DNA of 64,000 nucleotides, taken from the NCBI GenBank assembly GCA_036403235.1, contig DASWRI010000076.1, positions 101,594-165,593 on the forward strand, given 5' to 3'. The DNA comes from JBGTFE01 sp036403235 (GTDB lineage Bacteria; Acidobacteriota; Blastocatellia; Pyrinomonadales; Pyrinomonadaceae). The notes under the pieces were generated by a model. It was not told the origin of the DNA, did no database searches, and saw nothing but the letters and a program-made list of their open reading frames with translations. Both the position numbers and the translations under genes were made by a program. Shown here in pieces: positions 16,986 through 25,245 of the stretch; the first letter of the stretch is position 1, and each line of letters starts with the position of its first letter.

Positions 16986-18013
16986 GATTTTCATCGCAAA
17001 GACGCGGAGAAAAAATATTAATGAAAGAACAAAGGGTAGAAAATCAAAAAAAGATTTATCCGGTCTCTGCGTCTTTGCGTCTCTGCGGGTTATTGGTTTT
17101 TTTATTATTGATAACGCTGACAATTGCGGTTCTGCTCGGCAGCGAGCGACTTTCGTTCTTTGAATTAAACGAGCAGCAGCGTGCGATTTTGTTCGACATT
17201 CGTTTGCCGCGCGTGCTTCTGGGCGCGAGCGTCGGCGCGTCTTTGGCGGTTGCGGGCGCAAGTTTGCAGTCGCTTCTGCGCAATCCTTTGGCCGAGCCTT
17301 ACTTGCTCGGCGTTTCGAACGGCGCGGCGTTGGGGACGATGCTGGCGTTTGTGTTTTTTACGAATTTTTCGTTTTCGCGCCCCGTCTGCGCATTTTTTGG
17401 CGCATCAATCGCGACTTTCGCCGTTTATCGAATGGCGAAAAGCCGCGCCGGGATGAACACGGAAAGATTGGTTTTGTCGGGCGTGATTGTGACGACTTTT
17501 CTCTCGTCAATCATCGTTTTGCTGACGAGTCTGCTCGACACGACCAAGCTTCGAAGCTTTACGTTCTGGCTGCTCGGCGATTTGTCGCAGGCGACTTTGA
17601 ACGGATTTTATCTGACGATTTTTGTCGCCGTCGCCGGAACGATAATTTTAAGCTCGCAGTCGCGGGCTTTGAATTTGATGATGATTGGCGAGCGCGACGC
17701 GATGGATTTCGGCGTCGAAGTCGGCCGCGTTCGGCTGATTGTATTTGCGACGGCGAGCGCTCTGGTCGGTTTGTCGGTCGCCGCCAGCGGTTCGGTCGGT
17801 TACGTCGGTCTAATCGTCCCGCATCTGGTTCGGCTCGCCGTCGGCAGCGACAACCGGCTGGTCGTTCCTTTTTCGGCAATTTCGGGCGCGATTTTCGTGG
17901 TTTTGGCGGACACGATTGCGAGAACGGCGATTGCGCCGCGCGAGCTGCCCGTCGGCGCAATCACCGCACTCGTCGGCGCGCCTTTGTTTATTTATCTTTT
18001 GCGGAGAAATTAA
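16982..18013 (+). CDS. btuC: Cobalamin ABC transporter permease (FecCD family)
   Basis: 343 residues with about nine to ten membrane segments, FecCD type. Typical motifs: RLPRVLLGASVGASLAVAGA near residue 72, the BtuD-contacting loop GERDAMDFGVEVGRVR near 238, and GSVGYVGLIVPHLVRLAVG near 275. GTG at 16982 overlaps the btuF stop by four bases. The first ~38 residues (SSQRRGEK... SASLRLCG) are encoded by a word palindrome, so the ancestral protein may have begun later; ATG at 17021 is an alternative start. Confidence 0.94.
   Translation: MRFSSQRRGEKILMKEQRVENQKKIYPVSASLRLCGLLVFLLLITLTIAVLLGSERLSFFELNEQQRAILFDIRLPRVLLGASVGASLAVAGASLQSLLRNPLAEPYLLGVSNGAALGTMLAFVFFTNFSFSRPVCAFFGASIATFAVYRMAKSRAGMNTERLVLSGVIVTTFLSSIIVLLTSLLDTTKLRSFTFWLLGDLSQATLNGFYLTIFVAVAGTIILSSQSRALNLMMIGERDAMDFGVEVGRVRLIVFATASALVGLSVAASGSVGYVGLIVPHLVRLAVGSDNRLVVPFSAISGAIFVVLADTIARTAIAPRELPVGAITALVGAPLFIYLLRRN
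16990..17092. repeat. Word palindrome inside the 5' end of btuC
   Basis: CGCAAAGACGCGGAGA on the left faces TCTCTGCGTCTTTGCGTCTCTGCG on the right. It is fully inside the btuC frame. Confidence 0.85.
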
Positions 18014-18105
18014 CGCAGAGGCGCAAAGAAAGAAAATATAAAAATGGTATTCAAAATTGATTTAAAATTTTTGCGTCGCCGCGTCGCCGCTTCTTTGCGT
18101 TAAAA
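18011..18105. repeat. Word palindrome between btuC and btuD
   Basis: TAACGCAGAGGCGCAAAGAA on the left; TTGCGTCGCCGCGTCGCCGC and TTCTTTGCGTTA on the right. Same word family as the element in the btuC 5' end. Confidence 0.8.
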
Positions 18106-18108
18106 ATT

Positions 18109-18879
18109 ATGTTGGAAGTCCGGAACATCGCAATAAATTACGGCGCGGCGGAAGTCGTCAGAGACGTTTCTTTTACGCTCGAAGCCGAAAAAATCGTCGC
18201 CGTTCTGGGCGCGAACGGCGCGGGAAAGACGACGCTTTTGAAATCTTTGAACGGCAGCCTGCCAATTTCAAACGGCGAAATCGTTCTGGACGGCAGACGT
18301 TTGAGCGAATTTTCGCGCCGCGAGATTGCGCGTCGAATCGCGGTTATCGCGCAGGAAAACGAGACGAAATTTCCCGTGACAATTTTGGAATTTATACTTG
18401 CCGGACGTTTCGCGCACGCAGCGGCTTTCGGCTGGGAAACTGAGGGCGATTTGCGGATTGCCGAAAATGCTTTGAAAATGTGCGATTTGGCCGATTACGA
18501 GCGCCGCTTGATGAACGAGCTTTCGGGCGGCGAACGGCAGCGCGTCGTGCTGGCGCGCGCGCTGGCGACCGAAGCCGAAATTTTATTATTGGACGAGCCG
18601 ACGGCAAATCTCGATTTGGCGCACCAGGCGATGATGTTTCGCCTCGTTCGCGAAAGATGCGCGTCGTCCGGTGCGGCGGCAATCGTGATTACGCACGATT
18701 TGAATCTGGCTTCGGAATTTGCCGACGAAGTTCTGCTTCTGGAAAAAGGACGCATCGCCGCTAAAGGCGCGCCGGACAAAGTTTTGACGGGCGAAAATCT
18801 AAAAAAAGTTTTCGGCGTCGAAGTCTTACTGGACGAAAATCCGGTAAGCGGAAAAATGAGAGTGACGACGATTTATTGA
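18109..18879 (+). CDS. btuD: Cobalamin ABC transporter ATP-binding protein
   Basis: ATPase of the B12 importer, on the cytoplasmic face of BtuC. 256 residues with Walker A GANGAGKT at 34-41, signature LSGGERQR near 139, Walker B ILLLDEPTANLD near 157-168, and switch His in VITHDLN near 194. The Q-loop AQENETKFP is typical of FecE/BtuD-type proteins. It is separated from btuC by a 95-base palindrome rather than overlapping it, but still belongs to the same transcription direction and presumably to the same operon. Confidence 0.94.
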   Translation: MLEVRNIAINYGAAEVVRDVSFTLEAEKIVAVLGANGAGKTTLLKSLNGSLPISNGEIVLDGRRLSEFSRREIARRIAVIAQENETKFPVTILEFILAGRFAHAAAFGWETEGDLRIAENALKMCDLADYERRLMNELSGGERQRVVLARALATEAEILLLDEPTANLDLAHQAMMFRLVRERCASSGAAAIVITHDLNLASEFADEVLLLEKGRIAAKGAPDKVLTGENLKKVFGVEVLLDENPVSGKMRVTTIY

Positions 18880-18881
18880 GG

Positions 18882-18987
18882 ATTGTCAGTCGTCCGTCGT
18901 CGGTAGTCAGTTGCAATTTGAAATTTAATTAGGATTCTCAAATTAAACTCAATCAACCACTGACAATCGATAACGGACACTGACCAA
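18882..18987. repeat. Word palindrome with conserved core (copy 1)
   Basis: Outer arms carry GTCAGTC/GTCCGTC words (18886-18911) and GATAACGGACACTGACC (18969-18986). The central 18918-18952 segment closely matches the centre of the element at 48891-48994. Confidence 0.85.
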
Positions 18988-18990
18988 TTA

Positions 18991-19120
18991 AAAACAAACG
19001 CTGCAAAGGAAGTTCGGTGAAATTCCGACGCTGCCCACGCAACCGTAAATTATTAAACATTTATCGGAAGTTTTTCGATAAATGACAAATGATAAGCCGG
19101 GAACTTTGCCCGTTTGTTTA
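18991..19120 (+). ncRNA. Cobalamin riboswitch 2 (upstream of the TonB receptor)
   Basis: A nine-base closing stem (18992-19000 AAACAAACG with 19111-19119 CGTTTGTTT) encloses the aptamer core AGGAAGTTCGGTGAAATTCC then GACGCTGCCCACGCAACCGTAA (19007-19048) and AAGCCGGGAACTTTGCCCG (19094-19112). Downstream a 6-bp hairpin (TTCTGC 19135-19140, GCAGAA 19146-19151) touches the ribosome site AGAGGAG at 19151, again suggesting translational control. Confidence 0.94.
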
Positions 19121-19161
19121 GGTCATTAACCAGTTTCTGCGATGGGCAGAAGAGGAGAGAT

Positions 19162-21612
19162 ATGAAAATTATAAAAGTTTTAAGTTTGATTTGTTTTTTA
19201 TGGATAGGAGTTTTAGCACAAAATTCGGCGAGAATCGAAGGAAAAGTTATCCAAAACAGCGAGCCGATTCCGGGGTTTCTTAATGCGAATTCTAAGGAAT
19301 CGGTACAAAATAAAACCGTTAGTCTGGTGTCGAAAAGCAATAACAAAACGGTTGCGGAAACAAAGACTGATGATGACGGGAATTTTATCTTTGAAAATGT
19401 GGCGGACGGAGACTATTTCATCACTGTCGAATGTAAATCTTGCTGGAGACCGCAGATTAATGCAGTCACGGTCGTGGCCGGACAAACTTTGAAGCCGAAA
19501 ATTGAGCTGAACGACATTTCTGTTCGTGAAAGCGTGACGATTTCAGCCGATATGCCGCAATCGATTGATGAAGTTTCAAAAACCGTCAATGTCATCGACA
19601 ACGAAGAAATCACGAATCGAAACGAGTTTTCGCTGGTCGATTCGCTGAGAACGATTCCCGGTTTTCGCGTCCAGCAGCTCGGCGGCTTCGGCAAAACGGC
19701 GAATATCAAAACGCGCGGGCTACGCAATCAGGACACGGCCGTTCTGCTCGACGGCATACGTTTTCGCGACGCGTCCTCGATTGCGGGCGATGCGTCGGCA
19801 TTTCTCTCGGATTTTACTTTAACCAGCGTCGACCGCCTCGAAGTTTTGCGCGGCTCGGGCAGCTCGCTTTACGGCACGAACGCCATCGGCGGCACGATTG
19901 ATTTTCTGACGCCGCGCCCGTCGAACGGTTTTCACGGCTCTCTTCTGGGCGAGCTCGGCGGTCTCGGGCTAAAACGCACTCGCGGCAATTTTTCCGTCGG
20001 AAATGATACGATTGGCTTTAATTTCGGCGTTTCAAGAACGGTTTTCAGCGAGGGAATCGACGGCGAGGACGACGCGAAAAATACCGGCTTTCAAAGCCGA
20101 ATCGAATACAATCCGTTTAAGCAAACAAACATTTCGGCGCGCTTTTACATTTCCGGTGCCGACGTTCGTTTGAATTCGAGCCCCGACACCATCGGTACTC
20201 TGCCCGCATCGACGGCGACGATTGTCGACGCCGTTCCGCTTTCGACTTCCGAATTAAACCGCTACGCGAACGGCACGCCGACGTCGCAGCTTAATATCGG
20301 AAACGCGACATTTATTCCCGACACGAACGACCCCGACAATTTTCAAAAGTCGCGCTTTTTTAACGGCCAAATCGTCCTGACGCAGGTCGTCAGCGACAAA
20401 TTGCTTTTTCAGACGTTTTATCAGGGATTGAAAACTTCGCGCGATTACACGAACGGCGTGCTCGGCATCGGGTTTCAGCCGTTCGGCGGCGACGAAAATT
20501 ATTTCTACGACGGGCAGATTCACACCTTCGGCGCAAACTTAAGCTGGTCGCAGATTTCAAATAATCAAGTCAAATTAGGTTACGAATACGAGTGGGAAAA
20601 ATTCGGCAACGACGGCGTCTTTGCGAGCTCGGCCGACAATTTTTCGATTCGCGCGCGGCAAGCGAGCAATACGTTTTTCGTGCAGGACCTTTTGAGTCTT
20701 TTCAAAAAACGGCTGCAAATTTCCGGCGCGTTTCGCGCGCAGTGGTTTTCGCTCGAGACGCCTGACATCGGCTCGGCAAATCTTCCCGCGCGCTTTACGA
20801 GCGCCGATTCGCCGCCCGCTTCATACACCGGCGACGGCTCGATTTCATACTTTTTCGACCGGACGAAAACAAAACTGCGCGCGCACGTCGGCAATGGCTA
20901 TCGCGTCCCGTCGCTGTACGAGCGTTTCAGCTTTTCTTATTTTTTCGGCACGTATTTCTTTTCCGGCAATCCCGATTTGAAGCCCGAACGCTCGATTGCC
21001 TTTGACGGCGGCCTCGACCAGACGTTTTTCAAGAGCCGCGCGCGGATTTCCGCGACCGCGTTTTACACCGAGATAAAAGACGAAATCGCGTATCTTCCGA
21101 CCGACGATTTCAGCGCGGCGGCGTATTTTAATTTCGACAAGCATTTTTCGCGCGGCGCTGAAATAAGCGCCGACATTGCGCCGACCGGCCGAACGCGCAT
21201 TTTCGCTTCATACACTTTTACAAACAGCGACGTCAGAAATTTCCGCCGTCAGTCGCTTTTGCCTTCAAACGTTTTTAGCCAGGACAAAAAAGCGAACGGC
21301 ATTCCCGACCATCAATTTACGCTGGTCGCGACCGGGCGAATAAAGCGCCTCGCGCTCAGTTTCGATTTTCTGGCGACGAGCGATTATCTCGCGCCGATTT
21401 TCAGCAACACGACTTTCGGCACATACACGTATCGCTTCAAAGGCGAGCGCCGCGCCGATTTGACCGCCGCCTACGAGTTTCCGGCCGTTAAAGACAAGCT
21501 CCGTTTTCGGCTTTTCGGCACGATTGAAAATCTTTTCGGCGACGAATATTTTGAAAACGGCTTTCGCACCATCGGACGCGCGGCGCGCGGCGGTTTGAGC
21601 GTGAGTTTCTAA
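19162..21612 (+). CDS. TonB-dependent outer-membrane receptor, BtuB-like
   Basis: 816-residue outer-membrane barrel, presumably the cobalamin receptor because a B12 riboswitch lies directly in front and btuFCD lies upstream. Signal peptide MKIIKVLSLICFLWIGVLAQ; a carboxypeptidase-like beta-sandwich at about 22-100 (ARIEGKVIQ..., DDDGNFIFENVADGDY); a plug domain with NIKTRGLRNQDTAVLLDGIR near 187-206 and VLRGSGSSLYGTNAIGGTID near 232-251; then the barrel ending in a terminal Phe (GGLSVSF). ATG at 19162 with AGAGGAG is preferred over the frame start at 19114, which lies in the aptamer. Confidence 0.93.
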   Translation: MKIIKVLSLICFLWIGVLAQNSARIEGKVIQNSEPIPGFLNANSKESVQNKTVSLVSKSNNKTVAETKTDDDGNFIFENVADGDYFITVECKSCWRPQINAVTVVAGQTLKPKIELNDISVRESVTISADMPQSIDEVSKTVNVIDNEEITNRNEFSLVDSLRTIPGFRVQQLGGFGKTANIKTRGLRNQDTAVLLDGIRFRDASSIAGDASAFLSDFTLTSVDRLEVLRGSGSSLYGTNAIGGTIDFLTPRPSNGFHGSLLGELGGLGLKRTRGNFSVGNDTIGFNFGVSRTVFSEGIDGEDDAKNTGFQSRIEYNPFKQTNISARFYISGADVRLNSSPDTIGTLPASTATIVDAVPLSTSELNRYANGTPTSQLNIGNATFIPDTNDPDNFQKSRFFNGQIVLTQVVSDKLLFQTFYQGLKTSRDYTNGVLGIGFQPFGGDENYFYDGQIHTFGANLSWSQISNNQVKLGYEYEWEKFGNDGVFASSADNFSIRARQASNTFFVQDLLSLFKKRLQISGAFRAQWFSLETPDIGSANLPARFTSADSPPASYTGDGSISYFFDRTKTKLRAHVGNGYRVPSLYERFSFSYFFGTYFFSGNPDLKPERSIAFDGGLDQTFFKSRARISATAFYTEIKDEIAYLPTDDFSAAAYFNFDKHFSRGAEISADIAPTGRTRIFASYTFTNSDVRNFRRQSLLPSNVFSQDKKANGIPDHQFTLVATGRIKRLALSFDFLATSDYLAPIFSNTTFGTYTYRFKGERRADLTAAYEFPAVKDKLRFRLFGTIENLFGDEYFENGFRTIGRAARGGLSVSF

Positions 21613-21635
21613 ATCGAAAATCAATTATTATTTGT

Positions 21636-21670
21636 AAGGCTTTTCCGGGCGCGGAAAGGCCTTTTTTATT
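21636..21670 (+). terminator. Terminator of the receptor gene
   Basis: AAGGCTTTTCCG pairs with CGGAAAGGCCTT around GGGCG, followed by TTTTTATT. Confidence 0.9.
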
Positions 21671-21748
21671 GGATGAAATGTTTTCGCGCCTTTCGACACC
21701 AGGTTTGATGGAAGTAAATCTCGATTAAGCCAGTAAAGGGAGTTTTAG

Positions 21749-22003
21749 ATGTTGAAAGTAAAAAGCGAATTTTTCAAAACAGCTGTGATATTGATGATGT
21801 TAATTTTTCTATGTTCGTTAAATGCTTCGGCGGGAACGTCGGGCGCTTTGGACCGAACATTCAGCTCGGACGGCCGGGTTACGACAGCCGTCGCGAGCGG
21901 CAGCGGCGCTGATTTCGGGCGCGATATCGCGATTCCGGAGACGGTCATTCAAAACTTCGGAAACACCGGCGATAAACCGACGGCGGGCGCTTTTATCCCG
22001 TAA
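21749..22003 (+). pseudogene. Remnant of a secreted delta-60-repeat protein (internal deletion)
   Basis: An 84-residue frame with strong translation signals (AAAGGGAG before ATG) and its own terminator. Residues 1-28 are a signal peptide (VILMMLIFLCSLNASA), 33-60 look like the first delta-60 repeat (LDRTFSSDGRVTTAV, usually LDxxFGxDGxVTT). Instead of more repeats the text jumps to TVIQNFGNTGDKPTAGAFIP, which resembles the last repeat and C-terminus of long FG-GAP/VCBS-like secreted proteins. I read it as the two ends of a large gene joined by deletion. It may still make a small exported peptide. Confidence 0.6.
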
Positions 22004-22020
22004 AACAACGGCGAAATCTT

Positions 22021-22058
22021 AAAAGACAGGAAATTTTCGGTTTCCTGTCTTTTTTTAT
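22021..22058 (+). terminator. Terminator after the pseudogene
   Basis: AAAAGACAGGAAA, loop TTTTCGG, TTTCCTGTCTTTTTTT: a strong 10-bp stem with a long T run. Confidence 0.92.
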
Positions 22059-22110
22059 TGACAGTGATTGCCGAAACTCCGAAAATAGAGTTGATTTTTA
22101 GAGGTGAAAA

Positions 22111-22620
22111 ATGAAAAAAAGACTGTTGTTTATTTTGTGTCTTGTGCTTGCCGTCGTCAATTTCGCGTTCGGACAGGCAAAAACCGTTACCAATTCAGAC
22201 CTCGAAAAGTTCCGGCAAAAGCGTCTCGAAGCCGAAAGAGATTATCGCGAAAATTATGCGAAGCTCGGTCTTTTGTCGCCGCAGGAACTTGAAGCAAAAC
22301 TCGCCGCGGACAAACGCGAAATGGAAGAGCTTTCGGCGCGTCTCGAAGCCTCTAGACTGGAGCGCGAAAAAACGCAGCTTCTGCAATCGCAAATCAATTT
22401 ACTCAATTCGCAGAACAATCTTATTCAATCGCAAACGCGCTCTGAACGCGGTTATTTTTACAATTCGCAGCCCTATATTTATTCACCTTACCTTTATCTG
22501 CGCATACCGAAATATCGCCCGAATTATAACCGGCGAAATCAATACTGGAGAAACAACGATTTGCCGCCAATCCGCCCGCCAAAACCGATTCGCCCGCCGC
22601 GCAATTTCAGAGGGCGCTGA
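22111..22620 (+). CDS. Small secreted coiled-coil protein, unknown function
   Basis: 169 residues with a signal peptide (MKKRLLFILCLVLAVVNFAFGQ). Residues about 28-110 are highly charged and heptad-like (LEKFRQKRLEAERDYRE, MEELSARLEASRLERE), then a Gln/Asn-rich helix (SQINLLNSQNNLIQSQ). The C-terminus is Tyr/Pro/Arg/Asn-rich (YIYSPYLYLRIPKYRPNY, PPIRPPKPIRPPR), unlike a globular fold. It could bind peptidoglycan or another surface polymer, but there is no direct evidence. Family not recognised. Confidence 0.75.
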   Translation: MKKRLLFILCLVLAVVNFAFGQAKTVTNSDLEKFRQKRLEAERDYRENYAKLGLLSPQELEAKLAADKREMEELSARLEASRLEREKTQLLQSQINLLNSQNNLIQSQTRSERGYFYNSQPYIYSPYLYLRIPKYRPNYNRRNQYWRNNDLPPIRPPKPIRPPRNFRGR

Positions 22621-22718
22621 ATTTTCGTGATGAAAAACGATAAGAAAAGGAAATTTTGAATTTATGCCGAACGCGGATTATGATAAAGACATAATCCGCA
22701 TTTATTTTGATTAAAATT

Positions 22719-24197
22719 ATGAAAAATGGTTGGGAAGCAGTTATCGGAATGGAGATTCACGCGCAATTGGCGACGGAGACGAAGATTTTTTGCGCGTGCG
22801 CAACTAGTTTCGGACACGAACCGAATTCTAACACTTGTCCGGTCTGTCTCGGTCTGCCGGGCGCGTTGCCGGTTTTGAACGAAAGAGTCATCGATTTGGG
22901 CGCGCGCGCGGCGCTCGCGCTCGGATTGGAGATTCAGGAAACTTCGATTTTTTCGAGAAAAAATTATTTTTATCCTGATTTGCCGAAAGGCTATCAAATC
23001 TCGCAGTATGACAAACCTTTTTCGGCCAACGGCGAGCTTGAGATTATGACGGCCGAGCGCGACGAATCGGGACACGTTAAAGACTGGCAGAAAATGAAGA
23101 TTGAAATCGTGCGGCTTCATCTCGAAGAAGACGCGGGCAAAAATGTTCACGAAGGTCTGCCGGAGGTCGATAAATATTCTTATATTGACCTCAATCGCGC
23201 GGGAACTCCGCTCGCCGAAATCGTAACCGCGCCGGATTTTCGAACATCTTGGCAGGCCTATGATTATGTCAATCACATCCGCCGCGCTCTGCAATGGGTC
23301 GGAGCTTCGGACGCCGATATGGAAAAGGGAAATCTGCGCTGCGAAGCGAACGTCTCGGTCAGAAAAATCGGCGAGGAGAAATTTAACAACAAGGTCGAGC
23401 TGAAAAACCTGAACTCGGTGCGCTTTATGCAAAAGGCGATTGAATACGAAATCGAACGCCAAATCGCGGCACACGAATCGGGCGAAGGCGTCAGTCAGGA
23501 AACGCGTCTCTGGGACGAAAAAAACAATCAAACCCGCGTTATGCGCTCGAAAGAAGACGCGCACGACTACAGATATTTCCCCGAACCCGATTTGCAGCCC
23601 TTGAAAGTTTCGGCAGCGTTCATCGCACAGATAAAATCGGAAATGCCGGAGCTGCCCGATGCGATGCGCGACCGCTTTATAAACGATTACGCGCTTTCTT
23701 TTGCGGACGCTTCGCAGCTTGTCGGCGATAAAAGCCTGGCGGAATTTTATGAGCGGGCGGCGCGCGCTTCAGGCAACCCGCGCACGTCGGCAAACTTCAT
23801 ATTATCTGAGCTTCAGAGAGAACTTAACAATTCGGGCCGGACGGCCGCCGACTCAAGCGTTTCGGCGGAGAATCTGGCCGAGCTGATTAAGACTCTCGAC
23901 GCCGGAAAAATCAACAACAACCAGGCGAAAGAAGTTCTCGTCGAGATGTTTGCGGGCGGAAAGACGGCGGCCGAAGTTATCTCGGAAAAAGGTTTCGAGC
24001 AAATTTCGGATTCCGGCCAAATCGAGAAAATCATTGACGAAATTATCGAAAAAAACGAAAATCAGGTGACGGCGTATCGCGGCGGAAACGAAAAACTTCT
24101 CGGCTTTTTTGTCGGGCAGGCGATGAAGGCTTCGCAGGGCAAGGCAAATCCGAAAATCGTCAACGAGATTTTAAGAAACAAGTTAAAGGGCGATTGA
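22719..24197 (+). CDS. gatB: Aspartyl/glutamyl-tRNA amidotransferase subunit B
   Basis: GatB of the GatCAB complex, which converts mischarged Glu-tRNA(Gln) or Asp-tRNA(Asn) to the amide. 492 residues from ATG at 22719. Visible: WEAVIGMEIHAQLATETKIF at the N-terminus, CPVCLGLPGALPVLN near 38-52, YFYPDLPKGYQISQYDKP near 83-100 (the GatB signature), DLNRAGTPLAEIVT near 160; the C-terminal YqeY-like tail ends in NPKIVNEILRNKL. gatA and gatC are not in the window, so the operon is split. Confidence 0.97.
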   Translation: MKNGWEAVIGMEIHAQLATETKIFCACATSFGHEPNSNTCPVCLGLPGALPVLNERVIDLGARAALALGLEIQETSIFSRKNYFYPDLPKGYQISQYDKPFSANGELEIMTAERDESGHVKDWQKMKIEIVRLHLEEDAGKNVHEGLPEVDKYSYIDLNRAGTPLAEIVTAPDFRTSWQAYDYVNHIRRALQWVGASDADMEKGNLRCEANVSVRKIGEEKFNNKVELKNLNSVRFMQKAIEYEIERQIAAHESGEGVSQETRLWDEKNNQTRVMRSKEDAHDYRYFPEPDLQPLKVSAAFIAQIKSEMPELPDAMRDRFINDYALSFADASQLVGDKSLAEFYERAARASGNPRTSANFILSELQRELNNSGRTAADSSVSAENLAELIKTLDAGKINNNQAKEVLVEMFAGGKTAAEVISEKGFEQISDSGQIEKIIDEIIEKNENQVTAYRGGNEKLLGFFVGQAMKASQGKANPKIVNEILRNKLKGD

Positions 24198-24285
24198 TAA
24201 ATCAATACAAATCAGATTTTTTCACGTCTGCTCGGCAAAAGACGCGAGGAAAATATCTGTTTCCATGTGATTTAGGATAAAACAT

Positions 24286-25197
24286 ATGAAGAAAATCAAA
24301 GTTTTTATCGCTTGTCTGGGAATTCTTTTCGGTTATCAAACTATTTTTGCGCAAAGTCCGAGCAATCCTCTGCCCGACTGGGTCAGACGAAACGAACAAA
24401 AGCGCGCGCAGATGGAAAAATTGAACAAGCCGGTTTCGGATGAAGTCTTGAAGGGTTCGGGTTTGCCTCGGACGACCGCACAAAAAAAACAGCAGGAGCT
24501 TGAAGAAGAAGAAAAGCGAATAATTATCGACGAGATAAACGCAAAATTATCTCCGCCCGCCGAATACACTGCCGAATACGCCGTTTTTCTAAAAGAAAAA
24601 AACACCGGAATAACCCGGATGTTTCCCGACAAAAATTGCGGAATGGGACTCGTCGTTTCGGTCAAAGAGCTCGAGCGTTGCGGCGAAACTCCGCAGATTA
24701 AAGGCGCGGGCTCGCTTTATTCAACCCGGCTCGATGCAATTCCCGGCTATCTTCCGCTCGGCGCTATTTTAAGTATAATCGGCTTGTCGGAAATTCATTT
24801 CGTCGGCGAAAAATTAATTATCGGAAACGACTTGACGCAGGGAATTATCGGCGAAATCGGCGACGCGAATATCGACGAAATCGACTTAAAATCCGACGCC
24901 TTCAAATTTTTAACCAAATACGAACGAGTGGAAACAAAATCGGATTTTGCGCTGAAAACAGCCGAGCTCGAACGGGGAATCGAGAGCGGCGGATTTTTCT
25001 ATTCCGCTTCCGCGCGCGTCCGTCTCAATTCGGTTTACGTTTTGCGCTCGATTGCCTACTGGCAGAAATATAAAAGCTTTTGGAACACGGATGTTTTCGT
25101 TGTTTTCAAGATTATCGGTCAGGAAAAGGACGGAAGCATTATTTTTATTTGGAAAAAATTGAAAGATAAAGACGCGCCCGAATTGACGAACAAATAG
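24286..25197 (+). CDS. Secreted protein of unknown function, paralogue A
   Basis: 303 residues with a signal peptide (MKKIKVFIACLGILFGYQTIFAQ). The mature region has a Glu/Lys-rich helix (KKQQELEEEEKRI) and then a mixed alpha/beta domain with AGSLYSTRLDAIPGY, GIIGEIGD and RLNSVYVLRSIAYWQKY. These blocks recur in the same order in the next protein (FLYSRASAVL..., YVLRSIAY), so the two are paralogues and define an unnamed exported family. No catalytic motif is evident. Confidence 0.78.
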   Translation: MKKIKVFIACLGILFGYQTIFAQSPSNPLPDWVRRNEQKRAQMEKLNKPVSDEVLKGSGLPRTTAQKKQQELEEEEKRIIIDEINAKLSPPAEYTAEYAVFLKEKNTGITRMFPDKNCGMGLVVSVKELERCGETPQIKGAGSLYSTRLDAIPGYLPLGAILSIIGLSEIHFVGEKLIIGNDLTQGIIGEIGDANIDEIDLKSDAFKFLTKYERVETKSDFALKTAELERGIESGGFFYSASARVRLNSVYVLRSIAYWQKYKSFWNTDVFVVFKIIGQEKDGSIIFIWKKLKDKDAPELTNK

Positions 25198-25245
25198 AAA
25201 TTTCACGCGATTCGGCACGAAAACCGGAAATCTTTTGGGGTCGTT

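Noticed and set aside
22662..23564. 300-codon antisense frame over gatB
   Set aside because: Shadow of a strongly conserved housekeeping gene.
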